Shown here: positions 49,955-59,372 of the stretch, in pieces
Numbering within the stretch: position 1 is the first letter of the stretch
Layout of the letters: each line of letters begins with the position of its first letter
Notes under the pieces: generated by a model
The model's input: the letters and a program-made list of their open reading frames with translations, nothing else
Database searches by the model: none
What the model was told of the DNA's origin: nothing
Program-made: the position numbers and the translations under genes
NCBI GenBank assembly: GCA_046757925.1
Contig: JBHHZE010000009.1
Coordinates: 1-64,000, forward strand
Direction of reading: 5' to 3'
DNA length: 64,000 bases
Source of the DNA: JAZDCZ01 sp046757925
Lineage (GTDB): Bacteria; Gemmatimonadota; Gemmatimonadetes; Gemmatimonadales; GWC2-71-9

Positions 49955-51022
49955 ATGAACGAAAAATCCCTCGCATTCCTGAAGCGGCTGCTGGACACAC
50001 CTGGTCCCTCGGGGTTTGAGACAGCGCCCGCGCGCGAATGGCGTGAGGAGGCCGGTAAGTTCGCGCACGAGGTCACGGTGGACGTGAGTGGCAACTCCAC
50101 GGCCCAAATCAACCCGACAGGCGATCCCCGGGTGATGTTCGCCGGCCATATCGACGAGATTGGGCTCATGATCATCCACGTCGACGACAAAGGCTACCTT
50201 TATTTCTCGACGATCGGGGGATGGGACCATCAGGTGCTGGTTGGTCAAAGGGTCCTGATCGCCACAAAGCGCGGCCTCGTGAACGGTGTCATCGGCAAGA
50301 AGGCCGTCCACATGCTGGACGAAGACGAGAGAGACGAGGCGTCCAAGGCATCCTCCCTCTGGATCGATATCGGGGCCAAATCTCGCAAAGATGCGTTGCG
50401 GCGCGTCCGGGTAGGGGATGCCGCAGTTCTGGCGGCATCGGCGGTGGAACTCCCCAACAGGCGTCTGGTTTCGCGCAGTATCGACAACCGAATTGGTGCG
50501 TTTGTGGTCCTAGAGGCGTTGCGTCTGCTGGCACCGCGTCCCCCGCGAGCAGCAGTTTTCTCTGTCGCCACCAGTCAGGAAGAAATAGCCTGGACCGGAG
50601 GTGGGGCGAGAACCAGTGCCACCAGCATAGCTCCCCGGGTGGCGATAGTAGTTGACGTAACGCACGCCACCGATCACCCGAGCGTAGAAAAGAAGCACCA
50701 TGGAGATGTCAAGTTGGGTGGTGGCCCCGTGATTTCCCGCGGATCCTCGGTGAATCCACGGGTGGCCGATCTGCTGATCGAGACAGCAGAGAAGCGAAAA
50801 ATCCCTTATGCACTGGCCGCCGCCCCGAGCGACACGGGTACAGACGCGGACGCAATATTCTCCGCCCGGAGCGGAATTGCGACCGGCCTGGTATCCATTC
50901 CCAATCGCTACATGCATAGCCCGAACGAGATGGTCGAGATTGCCGATCTCGAACGGGCAGCTCGGCTGCTTGCTGCCTTCGCCAGAAGCGTCACACCAAG
51001 GACGGACTTCACCCCCCGCTGA
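49955..51022 (+). CDS. M42-family metallopeptidase
   Basis: A 355-residue glutamyl/tetrahedral (TET-like) aminopeptidase. Metal ligands and catalytic residues are visible in order: FAGHIDEIG (His), SRSIDNRIGAF (bridging Asp), ATSQEEIAWTGGG (catalytic Glu pair), VVDVTHATDHP (Asp), YMHSPNEMVEI (His). Such enzymes degrade peptides to amino acids in the cytoplasm. No ribosome site precedes the ATG, consistent with the close -10 and a leaderless message. Its neighbour downstream is a decayed peptidase. Confidence 0.92.
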   Translation: MNEKSLAFLKRLLDTPGPSGFETAPAREWREEAGKFAHEVTVDVSGNSTAQINPTGDPRVMFAGHIDEIGLMIIHVDDKGYLYFSTIGGWDHQVLVGQRVLIATKRGLVNGVIGKKAVHMLDEDERDEASKASSLWIDIGAKSRKDALRRVRVGDAAVLAASAVELPNRRLVSRSIDNRIGAFVVLEALRLLAPRPPRAAVFSVATSQEEIAWTGGGARTSATSIAPRVAIVVDVTHATDHPSVEKKHHGDVKLGGGPVISRGSSVNPRVADLLIETAEKRKIPYALAAAPSDTGTDADAIFSARSGIATGLVSIPNRYMHSPNEMVEIADLERAARLLAAFARSVTPRTDFTPR

Positions 51023-51132
51023 AACACAAGGCACGTTTACATCGGCGGTGGTGCCGCACGAGGGCCTCCCGGGCGCAGGAAAAACCAACGATATCCTGTT
51101 AAGTTTAGACTCCGTCAAGATGGACAGTCTTC

Positions 51133-51606
51133 GTGCAAGCTACGCGTTACCCCGTTGCAACATTGCTATTCTTGCTGTCGCTGTCTGCTCCGCTTGCGGC
51201 GCAGACGGAGGTCGACAAGATATCAGCCGACATTCGGTATCTGTCCGCCGACACCCGACTGGGACGCGGTGTGGGCACTACCGGACTCGATTCCGCGGCG
51301 TCCTTTGTGGCACGCAGGTTCCGAGAGGTGGGCTCGGACCCGGCGGCACTGACGGTTACTTTCGGCCCTTGCGCATCGACCCGAGTGCACCTTCTGCCGC
51401 ACACTCGGGTCTTGCCGGATCTGCCGTCAAGAATGTCAAAGGCAGGCGACATTTTGATAAGACTGGGTGACTATGACATCAAGAACCTGTACTACATGAC
51501 TGATGCCCTGAGATCATACAAGCCATCGGACGTGGTGAGCATCGCTGTGCTGCCAAGCGGGGAGAGACTCTCGTTTACCGCCATTCTGGGGAAACGCGGT
51601 GGCTAA
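51133..51606 (+). pseudogene. M28-PDZ peptidase remnant (frameshift plus internal deletion)
   Basis: The GTG frame begins with a signal peptide (LLFLLSLSAPLAAQ) and an M28 N-terminal region (ISADIRYLSADTRLGRGVGT, SAASFVARRFREVG). At about 51331-51333 the homologous text shifts frame: GPGGTDGYFRPLRIDPSAPS and AVKNVKG continue in frame +2. Back in the first frame the end is the closing part of a PDZ domain (AGDILIRLGDYDIKNLYYMT, SIAVLPSGERLSFTAILG). The zinc-peptidase core, about 250 or more residues, is absent. The two halves join at AAAGGC near 51436-51446, a short homology expected of a deletion. The open frame survives by chance. Confidence 0.75.
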
Positions 51607-52063
51607 ACCCATTCTCGACCCCAAGCCCATAGTACGCGCTCTTCACGCGGCATTCTGTCGCGACGCGCATCGCAAGGACTTGCTGCGGATGGCGGCCACC
51701 CGGATTCACGAGGCAGGATCTCCGTATTCTGGAGTCTATATGTACATGCTCGCGGACGGCGACACGTTGAGACTCGAGGCCTTCGCGGGAAGGCCAACCG
51801 AACTCGTCGAGATTCCGGTCGGCACGGGCATTTGTGGTCGAGCGGTTGCCGACACCTCCGATATGAACATCGGAGACGTATCGGCCGAAGATGACTACCT
51901 CGCGTGCAGCGTTGAAACCAAGTCCGAACTGGTCGTTCTCATTCGCCGGAAGGACGAGATTCTCGGACAAATCGACATAGACAGCGACGTCCTGAACGGA
52001 TTCAATCCCGCTGAGCAGACGGCAGTGAAGGAAGTTGCGGACGCCCTGGCAGCACTTCTTTGA
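51599..52063 (+). CDS. GAF-domain protein, free methionine sulfoxide reductase-like
   Basis: A 154-residue GAF protein, GTG start overlapping the remnant's stop. Text IPVGTGICGRAVADT (C79), DDYLACSVETKSELVVLI (C103) and GQIDIDSDVLNGF matches free methionine-(R)-sulfoxide reductase (YebR) closely. Of the three family Cys, the resolving first one is replaced by Leu (position 69); the catalytic one in LAC is present. Cytoplasmic reductase or redox/ligand sensor are both possible. Its stop overlaps the TTG of the next gene. Confidence 0.75.
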   Translation: MAKPILDPKPIVRALHAAFCRDAHRKDLLRMAATRIHEAGSPYSGVYMYMLADGDTLRLEAFAGRPTELVEIPVGTGICGRAVADTSDMNIGDVSAEDDYLACSVETKSELVVLIRRKDEILGQIDIDSDVLNGFNPAEQTAVKEVADALAALL

Positions 52064-52935
52064 CGTCGCCAGAGCAACCGACAACCGAACTGATCCGGGT
52101 CAACGGCAATGATTTGTTCACTCGGGCTGTCGGGCAGGGACCCAATGTCGTAGTGCTTCATGGCGGACCCGGTGCTCACCATGACTATCTGTTGCCACAG
52201 TTCGATGGTTTGGCGGGCGGGCGACGAATGCTCTACTACGATCAGCGTGGCGGCGGAAAATCAAGCATACGACGCAAAGCGCCGGTCGGGTGGCAGGATC
52301 ATGTATGTGACCTCGACGCTCTTATCGATCACTGGACGCTTTCGCCTGTCACCCTCCTAGGCTATTCGTGGGGCGGACTCCTTGCCATCCTCTATGGCAT
52401 AACTCATCCCGACAAGGTGGGACGTCTGGCTCTGGTGTCACCGGCGCCCATAACGGCCGCAGGAAGGCAAGAGTTTGAACGTAGGTTCAGGAGTCGCGCT
52501 GCGGGCCCCAGGATCAAGACGCTCAGAAAGCAACTTGCGCTATCCGGATTGCGCGAACGCGATGTGACTGCCTACCGACAGCGAGCTTTCGAATTGTCCG
52601 TCGCACCTTACTTTGCCAACCCGGATCGGGCGCGCGAGCTCACACCCTTTCGCGTAAACGGCCGCATCCAGGAGGCGGTGTGGCGAACTCTGGGGGAATA
52701 TGACCTCAGGGACGCAGTGGGCCGCCTCGTGGTCCCGGCTCTCGTAATCCACGGCAGGCAGGACGTCATCCCACTCTCGTCGTCCGAGCTGACCGCCTCC
52801 TTGCTGCAAGCACGGCTCGAGATCTGCGAAGATTCGGGTCATGTGCCATACATCGAGGCTTACGATCAGTTCATCCGGGCTCTGGACCGCTTTCTGCCCC
52901 AATCGAACTCAGCTACTCGCGCCAAGCCATGCTGA
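52060..52935 (+). CDS. Alpha/beta hydrolase, prolyl aminopeptidase-like
   Basis: A 291-residue alpha/beta hydrolase. HGGPGAHHDYL is the oxyanion motif of prolyl iminopeptidases; the nucleophile is S103 in GYSWGG, the acid is in HGRQDVIP and the His in DSGHVPYIE. A cap domain (about 130-195) with FEREFRS-like charged helices fits S33 peptidases, which release N-terminal Pro or hydrolyse amides. TTG start at 52060 overlaps the GAF stop. Followed after 20 bases by the PolX-type gene. Substrate not certain. Confidence 0.85.
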   Translation: MTSPEQPTTELIRVNGNDLFTRAVGQGPNVVVLHGGPGAHHDYLLPQFDGLAGGRRMLYYDQRGGGKSSIRRKAPVGWQDHVCDLDALIDHWTLSPVTLLGYSWGGLLAILYGITHPDKVGRLALVSPAPITAAGRQEFERRFRSRAAGPRIKTLRKQLALSGLRERDVTAYRQRAFELSVAPYFANPDRARELTPFRVNGRIQEAVWRTLGEYDLRDAVGRLVVPALVIHGRQDVIPLSSSELTASLLQARLEICEDSGHVPYIEAYDQFIRALDRFLPQSNSATRAKPC

Positions 52936-52955
52936 GACATAGCTTCAGTACAATC

Positions 52956-54683
52956 ATGAACAAAAAGGATGTCGTGAACACGCTCGATGAGATCGTAGCC
53001 TACCTCGAGCTGAAGGGCGCGAGCGCTGCCAGTATCAGTGCACATCGAGCTGCCGCCAGAGCCGTGAAAGCGTTCCCCGGAGATCTCGAGTATTGGCTTT
53101 CTGAAACCGGCGCAGCCTCGCGCCGTCTCGATCCAAGCATACACGGAATAGTGTCCGAGATTCTCCAGACAGGCAGCACTCATGCGTTGGAGCGTCTGCG
53201 CCGGGAGTTTCCCCCCAGCCTGGTCGAAATGTTCCAGATTCCGGGACTGGGGGCGGCAAAAATTCGACAGATTTACGAGGGCTTAAAGGTAGATTCCTTG
53301 GCTGAACTCGAAGCCGCCGCTCGTGACAGACGCCTCGAAGCACTACCGAGATTCGGCAAGAAGACTGCAGCGAAGATCCTCAATAGCATCGAGCAGCTGA
53401 GATGGGGTAGCGAGGCACGGCTGTTCCACCATGCCTACCGCGAGGCCAAGGAGCTCGCCGCGGTCCTCTCGGGGATTTCCAGCGTGGCGCGGGTTGAAAT
53501 AGCTGGAGCGGTGCGCCGGCGTCTGGAAATCATAAGAGGTCTAGATTTCGTGGTTCAAGTGAGTGGGTCACCGGACGACCTGGTTCGTCGGCTCGGGACC
53601 GTACCGGGAGTAAGAGAGTTCATCACCGACAAGGAAAATTCACTCTCCCTCAAGTTTGCAAGTGGCACGCTTGCGGATATCCATTGGACACGAGCGGCGC
53701 AGTTCGGATTCCAGTTCTTGCGTGCCACCGGCAGCGTTGACCATATCGACCGACTGCGGCAACTGGCTGACGGTAAAGGAATCACTTGGACAGAGACTGA
53801 GTTGATTCGGAACGGCGAGTCGCTCCAAACCCGCTCGGAACTGGATGTCTACCGTGCCCTGGGGCTGCCGTACATCGAGCCGGAACTAAGGGAGGGTGGA
53901 GGTGAGATCGAGGCGGCGCGTGCCGGTACTCTACCGACCCTGATCGAACGGTCTGACATTCGCGGGTTCCTCCACTGTCATTCCACATACTCCGACGGGA
54001 CCAGCACCGTGCCGGAGTGGGCTAGAGCATGCCGCGAAGCCGGGTATGAGTATCTCGGAATAACAGATCATAGCGAACGGGCTACGTTCGCCGGCGGCAT
54101 CACCGGAGATCAGGTGCGAATGCAACACGAGGAAATCGATGCCGTAAACAAGCGGCACTCCACCTTCCGCGTCCTGAAAGGAATAGAAGCGGATATCCTC
54201 GAGGACGGATCGCTCGACCTCATTCCGCAGGTTAGAGATTCATTCGAGTTCGTCATTGCATCGGTTCACAACAAGCTCGAAATGAACGTGACTCGAATGA
54301 CAGCGCGGATTCTCAAGGCGATGGAGGATCCCAAGATGGTTATCTGGGGCCATCCAACCGGACGCCTACTACTGTCACGCGAGCCATACGGGCTGGATCT
54401 CGACAGAATATTCAGGGCGGCAGCCGAACTCGGTGTGGCGATCGAGATCAATGCGGACCCGCAGCGGCTCGATCTGGATTGGCGGTTACTGCAGCAGGCC
54501 ATAGATGCTGGCGTAACAATTGCGATTGGGGCGGACGCACACCATGTCGAGGGGCTGCGTAACATGGACGTCGGAGTAGGTATTGCCCGCAAGGGCTGGG
54601 TAACCAAGGAACATGTGCTCAACACCAGGACGGTGGACGAGTTTCTCAGACGGGCGCATGCAAGGCCCGGGCAAGCTCTGTGA
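52956..54683 (+). CDS. PolX-PHP protein with degenerate polymerase site
   Basis: A 575-residue DNA polymerase X-like protein. Helix-hairpin-helix region (about 90-150), X-family palm (165-300) and PHP domain (335-575). In relatives the palm carries GS(L)RR and a catalytic DLD; here it reads GAVRR (184-188) and RGLDFV (194-199), so the first Asp is Gly195 and the motif Ser is Ala. D197 and D241 remain. The PHP metal residues look intact: HCHSTYSDG, GITDHSE, GIEADIL, SVHNK, GHPTGR, EINADPQ and GADAHH. It may act chiefly as a 3'-5' exonuclease or AP-end processing enzyme. Start at 52956 (ATG) follows the hydrolase after 20 bases; overlaps nth. Confidence 0.88.
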   Translation: MNKKDVVNTLDEIVAYLELKGASAASISAHRAAARAVKAFPGDLEYWLSETGAASRRLDPSIHGIVSEILQTGSTHALERLRREFPPSLVEMFQIPGLGAAKIRQIYEGLKVDSLAELEAAARDRRLEALPRFGKKTAAKILNSIEQLRWGSEARLFHHAYREAKELAAVLSGISSVARVEIAGAVRRRLEIIRGLDFVVQVSGSPDDLVRRLGTVPGVREFITDKENSLSLKFASGTLADIHWTRAAQFGFQFLRATGSVDHIDRLRQLADGKGITWTETELIRNGESLQTRSELDVYRALGLPYIEPELREGGGEIEAARAGTLPTLIERSDIRGFLHCHSTYSDGTSTVPEWARACREAGYEYLGITDHSERATFAGGITGDQVRMQHEEIDAVNKRHSTFRVLKGIEADILEDGSLDLIPQVRDSFEFVIASVHNKLEMNVTRMTARILKAMEDPKMVIWGHPTGRLLLSREPYGLDLDRIFRAAAELGVAIEINADPQRLDLDWRLLQQAIDAGVTIAIGADAHHVEGLRNMDVGVGIARKGWVTKEHVLNTRTVDEFLRRAHARPGQAL

Positions 54684-55354
54684 AATCCGCGAAGGAACGA
54701 GTGCGTCCGGTCATCCGAAAACTCAAGAAAACTTTTCCCGACGCCCGCTGCTCCCTAGTCCATCGTAACCCACTCGAGCTGCTGGTCTCCACGATACTCA
54801 GCGCACAGTGTACCGATGACCGCGTCAATCTAGTTACTGCAGATTTGTTTCGCGTATATAAGACGGCAATGGATTACGCGAATGCGTCACCGGAAGTGCT
54901 GGAGACTCAGATCAAATCCACCGGATTTTACCGCAATAAGGCTAAATCAATAATCAACATGTCGCAGCGGTTGGTCGACGAACATGGAGGTAAGGTACCA
55001 CGCACCATGGATGCGCTCGTGAAACTGCCTGGTGTCGGACGAAAGACGGCCAACGTGGTGCTGGGAAACGCGTTTGGCATTGACGAGGGGGTGGTCGTAG
55101 ACACACATGTCAGACGCATTACGAACCGCCTGGGCTTCACAGATCAGCAGGATCCCGTCAAGGTAGAGCAGGATCTGATCAAGCTGGTACCCAAGAAAGA
55201 GTGGACGATCTTTCCCCACTTACTGATCCACCATGGTAGATCGATCTGCCAGGCACGTACCCCAAAGTGCGACCTTTGTCCCGTCGCCGATCTCTGCCCG
55301 TCAGTCAACAATGAGCGCATTTCTCAACCGACGGAGCGGTACGTGACCACATGA
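54680..55354 (+). CDS. nth: Endonuclease III (DNA glycosylase/AP lyase)
   Basis: A 224-residue Nth. The HhH loop LPGVGRKTAN carries the lyase Lys122; catalytic Asp141 is in VVVDTHVRR; the 4Fe-4S cluster has C190, C197, C200 and C206 (C-x6-C-x2-C-x5-C). It removes oxidised pyrimidines and nicks DNA. GTG start overlaps the PolX stop. Pairing with PolX-PHP makes a base-excision-repair unit. Its stop overlaps the next gene (ATGA). Confidence 0.96.
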   Translation: MKSAKERVRPVIRKLKKTFPDARCSLVHRNPLELLVSTILSAQCTDDRVNLVTADLFRVYKTAMDYANASPEVLETQIKSTGFYRNKAKSIINMSQRLVDEHGGKVPRTMDALVKLPGVGRKTANVVLGNAFGIDEGVVVDTHVRRITNRLGFTDQQDPVKVEQDLIKLVPKKEWTIFPHLLIHHGRSICQARTPKCDLCPVADLCPSVNNERISQPTERYVTT

Positions 55355-55779
55355 GAATTGATTTTGCCGTGGTGTGCGACTACGCGATCCTCGATCAGTA
55401 CGGAAAGCTATCGGTGATGGGGATATTTCAGCACATCTGGGTCACTCAATTCCCTACCGTGCACCCGCGCTTGCATCTCGTGCTCCGGCTGAAGGGGTCT
55501 CGTACCGAAGTGGGCAAGCATGATGTGAATATTCGGCTTACGGACGATGAAGGAACCGAGATCATCGGTGGTGACGGTTCGGTGAACTTCTCGGAACCGC
55601 CGGCTGGGATCTTGGAAGTCGAGTCGGGCGCCGTACTGGTATTCGATGTTCCATTTGCGCATGAAGGCCGCTACGAGTTCGAGATCACGGTGGATCAGGA
55701 GGTCTCGACAACCGTACCAGTAACGGTGTCCCTCGGTCCCAATTCCGCCCCGAACGACACCGCAGAAGCTACCGCGTAA
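55351..55779 (+). CDS. Small conserved protein (DUF6941-like)
   Basis: A 142-residue beta-rich protein beginning MRIDFAVVCDYAILDQYGKL, with later HDVNIRLTDDEGTEI and GRYEFEITVDQE. I recall the family as DUF6941, a cytoplasmic protein of unknown function; the assignment is from memory. ATG overlaps the nth stop, so it is translationally coupled to the repair genes, though a functional link is unproven. Confidence 0.7.
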   Translation: MRIDFAVVCDYAILDQYGKLSVMGIFQHIWVTQFPTVHPRLHLVLRLKGSRTEVGKHDVNIRLTDDEGTEIIGGDGSVNFSEPPAGILEVESGAVLVFDVPFAHEGRYEFEITVDQEVSTTVPVTVSLGPNSAPNDTAEATA

Positions 55780-55803
55780 ACCATTCGCCACATACCGTTT
55801 CGC

Positions 55804-57510
55804 ATGCCCAGGAAGCGCAGGCTCGTCCCGACCGTGTCCCTCACCCTATGCTTGGTGGCGCTGGCATACGATATCGGGGGCTATCCCCTGCTCGATCCGG
55901 ACGAAGGACGCAATGCAGAGGTGGCACGCGAGATGGCCAGTACCAATAATTTCATTGTACCTCATTTGAACGGCGTGCCATACGTCGACAAGCCCATGCT
56001 GTTTTTCGGAGCAGTGGCCGCGGTAATGAAGGTACTGGGCCCAACTGTTACAGCGGCACGGTTACCATCACTCGTTTTCACCTTGCTGACTCTTGCGGTT
56101 GTCTTCTGGTTTGGAAGAAGAACATTTGGGGCTGGAGCCGCCTGGATTGCTACGATCGCCTCTGCAGCGACACCGTTCACCCTAGCCTACTCTCGGACCG
56201 TGATCTTCGACAGCACGCTTACCTTCTTTGTCGTGGTGGCGATCGTAGGGTTCTTTATGGCTATCGACAGCGGGGCTCGGATACCCGCCAAGCCACCGCA
56301 TGAGACAGGAGCCGACTGGTGGATGAGCCTGACGTGGGTTGCAATGGCATGCGGCGTGCTCACTAAGGGACCGATTGCGCTCGCGGTTCCGTTGATGATT
56401 GCCATACCATATGCCGCATGGCGTCGTGGATGGAGATCGCTGGGTGACACTCTTTCCATCCTGCTGTTCGTGGCGCTCGTCTTACCATGGGTGCTCGCAA
56501 TGTCGCGCGAAGTGCCGGGGTTCGTTCACTATGTACTGTGGACGGAAACAATCGCGCGACTAACGACCGGTGAGCTACACCGAACAGGACCGCTCTGGTA
56601 TTTCCTGGTCATCCTTCCAGCGGCCACACTGCCGTGGTCACTGATACTCCTTGGAGGAATGTGGCGCGCGCGTCCATGGAGACGGCCCGACGACACAGTC
56701 GATAAAAGCGTAATCTACCTGTTGCTGTGGATCATCGTCCCGCTTGCCTTCTTCTCCCTCTCACAATCCAAGCGCCCCCAATACGTCTTGCCGTTGGTAC
56801 CCGCAGTGGGACTCTTGCTGGGCGCACTCTGGACAAGATGGCGTACACGGTTATATGGAGCTCGAACTGCCGCCGTCGCCATGGCCGTACTGGGAGTCGC
56901 ACTGCTGACCGCGCACGGATCCATCGCCAATCTGCTTGCCGCCAGCCCTGGTATCGCAGCGGCGGTTCCTGCCGCTGCCGCGATCATTGGAATCGGCTGC
57001 ATTGTAGGCGGCGTACTGGCATACGTCGGCGTAGGGAACAGTGATCTATTGTTGCTCGGTTTTGCAATTCCGATCATCGCGATTCCCGTGTCTGCCAGAA
57101 CCCTCATGGACGAGATAGGTCGTACGCGGTCGGCGGCGGAGATATCCGCAGCATTGCTGCCCGAAATGTCAGACGACGTGCAGGTCGTGGGAGTGCACGC
57201 CTTTCCACCATCGTTGCCGTTTTACCTCAATAGGCCCTTGATACTCTCGACTAAAGATGGTGCTGAATTGACCAGCAATTACATCGTGCGCCACTACGAC
57301 GAGTGGTCCGGCACAACATGGCTACGGGATGCTGGATGGTGGAGACAGGCGCTCATCCGGTGTGTGCGACCTCGTGTATTCATCGTCCGCAGCAATGACC
57401 GTGACGCTCGCGAGTTGCTGGATCAGCAGCTCAATCTGGTGATCGACACCGGTAAATACGCTGCGTACGGACCGTGTGGATTCTCTCACTTGGCAACGGT
57501 CGGCCCATAG
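55804..57510 (+). CDS. GT39-type glycosyltransferase (ArnT-like)
   Basis: A 568-residue membrane enzyme with about 12 helices and the family loop DPDEGRNAEVAREMAST carrying the catalytic-type acidic residues. Further text: YVDKPMLFF, ARLPSLVFTLLTLAVVFWFG, LTKGPIALAVPL, QSKRPQYVLPLVPAVGLLLG. Such enzymes transfer sugars from polyprenyl phosphates to lipid A, proteins or other surface molecules in the periplasm. Acceptor unknown. The asparagine synthetase gene starts 4 bases after its stop, suggesting a shared role in surface decoration. Confidence 0.9.
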   Translation: MPRKRRLVPTVSLTLCLVALAYDIGGYPLLDPDEGRNAEVAREMASTNNFIVPHLNGVPYVDKPMLFFGAVAAVMKVLGPTVTAARLPSLVFTLLTLAVVFWFGRRTFGAGAAWIATIASAATPFTLAYSRTVIFDSTLTFFVVVAIVGFFMAIDSGARIPAKPPHETGADWWMSLTWVAMACGVLTKGPIALAVPLMIAIPYAAWRRGWRSLGDTLSILLFVALVLPWVLAMSREVPGFVHYVLWTETIARLTTGELHRTGPLWYFLVILPAATLPWSLILLGGMWRARPWRRPDDTVDKSVIYLLLWIIVPLAFFSLSQSKRPQYVLPLVPAVGLLLGALWTRWRTRLYGARTAAVAMAVLGVALLTAHGSIANLLAASPGIAAAVPAAAAIIGIGCIVGGVLAYVGVGNSDLLLLGFAIPIIAIPVSARTLMDEIGRTRSAAEISAALLPEMSDDVQVVGVHAFPPSLPFYLNRPLILSTKDGAELTSNYIVRHYDEWSGTTWLRDAGWWRQALIRCVRPRVFIVRSNDRDARELLDQQLNLVIDTGKYAAYGPCGFSHLATVGP

Positions 57511-57513
57511 AGC

Positions 57514-59370
57514 ATGTGCGGGATATACGGAATCGTGTCGCTGCGAGGCCTGCCGCTCGCGGATCTGGACAGTCTTGCTGCCATGGGAACTCTCTTGAGG
57601 CATCGTGGTCCCGATGCGCATGGCATATTGCGGTGTCCACACGCCGCCTTCGGCGCCGAGCGCCTTCGAATAATCGATCCATCGCCCGCGGCCGACCAGC
57701 CGTTTGCAGACCCCGCCCAACAGATCTGGTTGGTCCTGAACGGCACGATCTATAACTCGCACGAAATCAGACGCCGCTATCCCGAGTACCCCTTCCGGTC
57801 GCGGTCGGATGTCGAGGCGCTAATGCCTCTATACCTGGACCTGGGCGTAAGCTGCCTCGATCAGATCGATGGCATGTTCGCACTGGCAATCTATGACCGG
57901 AGAGTTGGCACGTTGCTGCTGGCGCGCGACCGGGCAGGTGAAAAGCCACTGTTCTATTCCCATTTTGGTGGCGAAATCTGGTTCGCGTCAGAGATCCAAG
58001 CTCTACTCAAACCCAAACGCTGCAGGCCCAGTCTGGACCTCTGCGCCTTGAGAGAATTCGCAACGTTCGGCTATGTTCGAGAGCCGCGCTCGATGTTTGT
58101 TGGTTTGCACAAGGTAGAGTCAGGCACAGGAATCGTTTTCGATGCCGAGGGTGTCCGAAGGCACAGATACTGGAAACCCGATACCCTAGACGTTCAACCG
58201 ATCCACGCCGCCGACGCGGTTCGAGAGCTGGATCAACTGCTTCGAGATGCCGTTTCCCGGCAATTGGTTGCCGACGTCCCGCTCGGAGTGTTCGTCAGCG
58301 GCGGTGTAGATTCATCTCTGCTTGCGGCACTCGCCACCGACGCATTGGGCGCCGATAGGATTCATACCTTTAGCGTGGGTTTCTGCAACCAGTCCTTCGA
58401 CGAGGGTCTACACGCAAGGAGGATCGCGTCGCTATTGGGCACCCGGCACATCCAGATCGAAGCGACCGAGGATACCCTCCGCTCTGCACTTCATAGGATC
58501 ACGACCCGACTCGCCGAGCCGATCGCCGATCCCGCGATCCTCCCGACGCTGCTGCTCGCAGAAGTGGCCAGAGAACACGTTGCAGTCGTATTGAGCGGCG
58601 AGGGCGCGGACGAGTTGTTTGGCGGCTATCCCACATATCTTGGTCACCTGCTGGCGCCCCGTTACAGGGCCCTGCCTTCGTTTTTGCGTGCGCCGATAGA
58701 TCAACTTGCGGCCCGACTTCCACTCACTCCCAACCGCAATATCTCCATCGCGCATCTGTTCAAGCGGTTCACTGCCGGCGCATCGCTAGCCCTTCCGGAA
58801 CGACACATCAGATGGTTCGGGAGTAGGATCGATGCCGACGACATCCTGGGTGAGCAATTCGACAAGACCCGTTGGGAAACCGAATTCCCGTCCACTGGAG
58901 ATGCGTTGAGACGCGCAATGCTGTTCGACTACCTTACATATCTCCGCGACGATCTGCTGCCGAAAGTGGATCGAGCCACGATGCTGTGTTCGGTTGAAGC
59001 ACGTTCCCCTTACCTGGATCAGGCAGTGACGAGATTCGCGTTCGGTCTGCCGACTGCACTGAAGGTGCGGGGCATCACCACCAAATGGGTGTTGAAGCGA
59101 GTGGCGTCACGCTGGCTGCCCACTTCAATCGTCCGTCGTCGCAAGAGAGGACTGAGCGTACCGATCTCTCGCTGGATCAATTGCGGATTGCGTGGAGAGA
59201 TCGACCGGCTACTGGCACGGGAACGGATAGATCGCGAGGGATTGTTGAACAGTGATACGGTGCAGCGACTTCTCGTCCAGCACCGCCGGGGAACCGCAGA
59301 CCACGGTCGGGCCCTTTGGACAATCATCGTGCTGGAGTACTGGATGCAACACTGGTTCTCGGAGGAATAG
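57514..59370 (+). CDS. asnB: Asparagine synthase (glutamine-hydrolysing)
   Basis: A 618-residue AsnB. Catalytic Cys2 (MCGIYG) for glutaminase and RHRGPDAHG, LNGTIYNSHEIR for glutamine binding; the synthetase domain has the ATP-binding SGGVDSS near residue 262 and GEGADELFGGYP. It makes asparagine or, in surface-polysaccharide operons, amidates sugar acids. The downstream of GTs suggests the second as an alternative. Length fits the family. Confidence 0.92.
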   Translation: MCGIYGIVSLRGLPLADLDSLAAMGTLLRHRGPDAHGILRCPHAAFGAERLRIIDPSPAADQPFADPAQQIWLVLNGTIYNSHEIRRRYPEYPFRSRSDVEALMPLYLDLGVSCLDQIDGMFALAIYDRRVGTLLLARDRAGEKPLFYSHFGGEIWFASEIQALLKPKRCRPSLDLCALREFATFGYVREPRSMFVGLHKVESGTGIVFDAEGVRRHRYWKPDTLDVQPIHAADAVRELDQLLRDAVSRQLVADVPLGVFVSGGVDSSLLAALATDALGADRIHTFSVGFCNQSFDEGLHARRIASLLGTRHIQIEATEDTLRSALHRITTRLAEPIADPAILPTLLLAEVAREHVAVVLSGEGADELFGGYPTYLGHLLAPRYRALPSFLRAPIDQLAARLPLTPNRNISIAHLFKRFTAGASLALPERHIRWFGSRIDADDILGEQFDKTRWETEFPSTGDALRRAMLFDYLTYLRDDLLPKVDRATMLCSVEARSPYLDQAVTRFAFGLPTALKVRGITTKWVLKRVASRWLPTSIVRRRKRGLSVPISRWINCGLRGEIDRLLARERIDREGLLNSDTVQRLLVQHRRGTADHGRALWTIIVLEYWMQHWFSEE

Positions 59371-59372
59371 GA

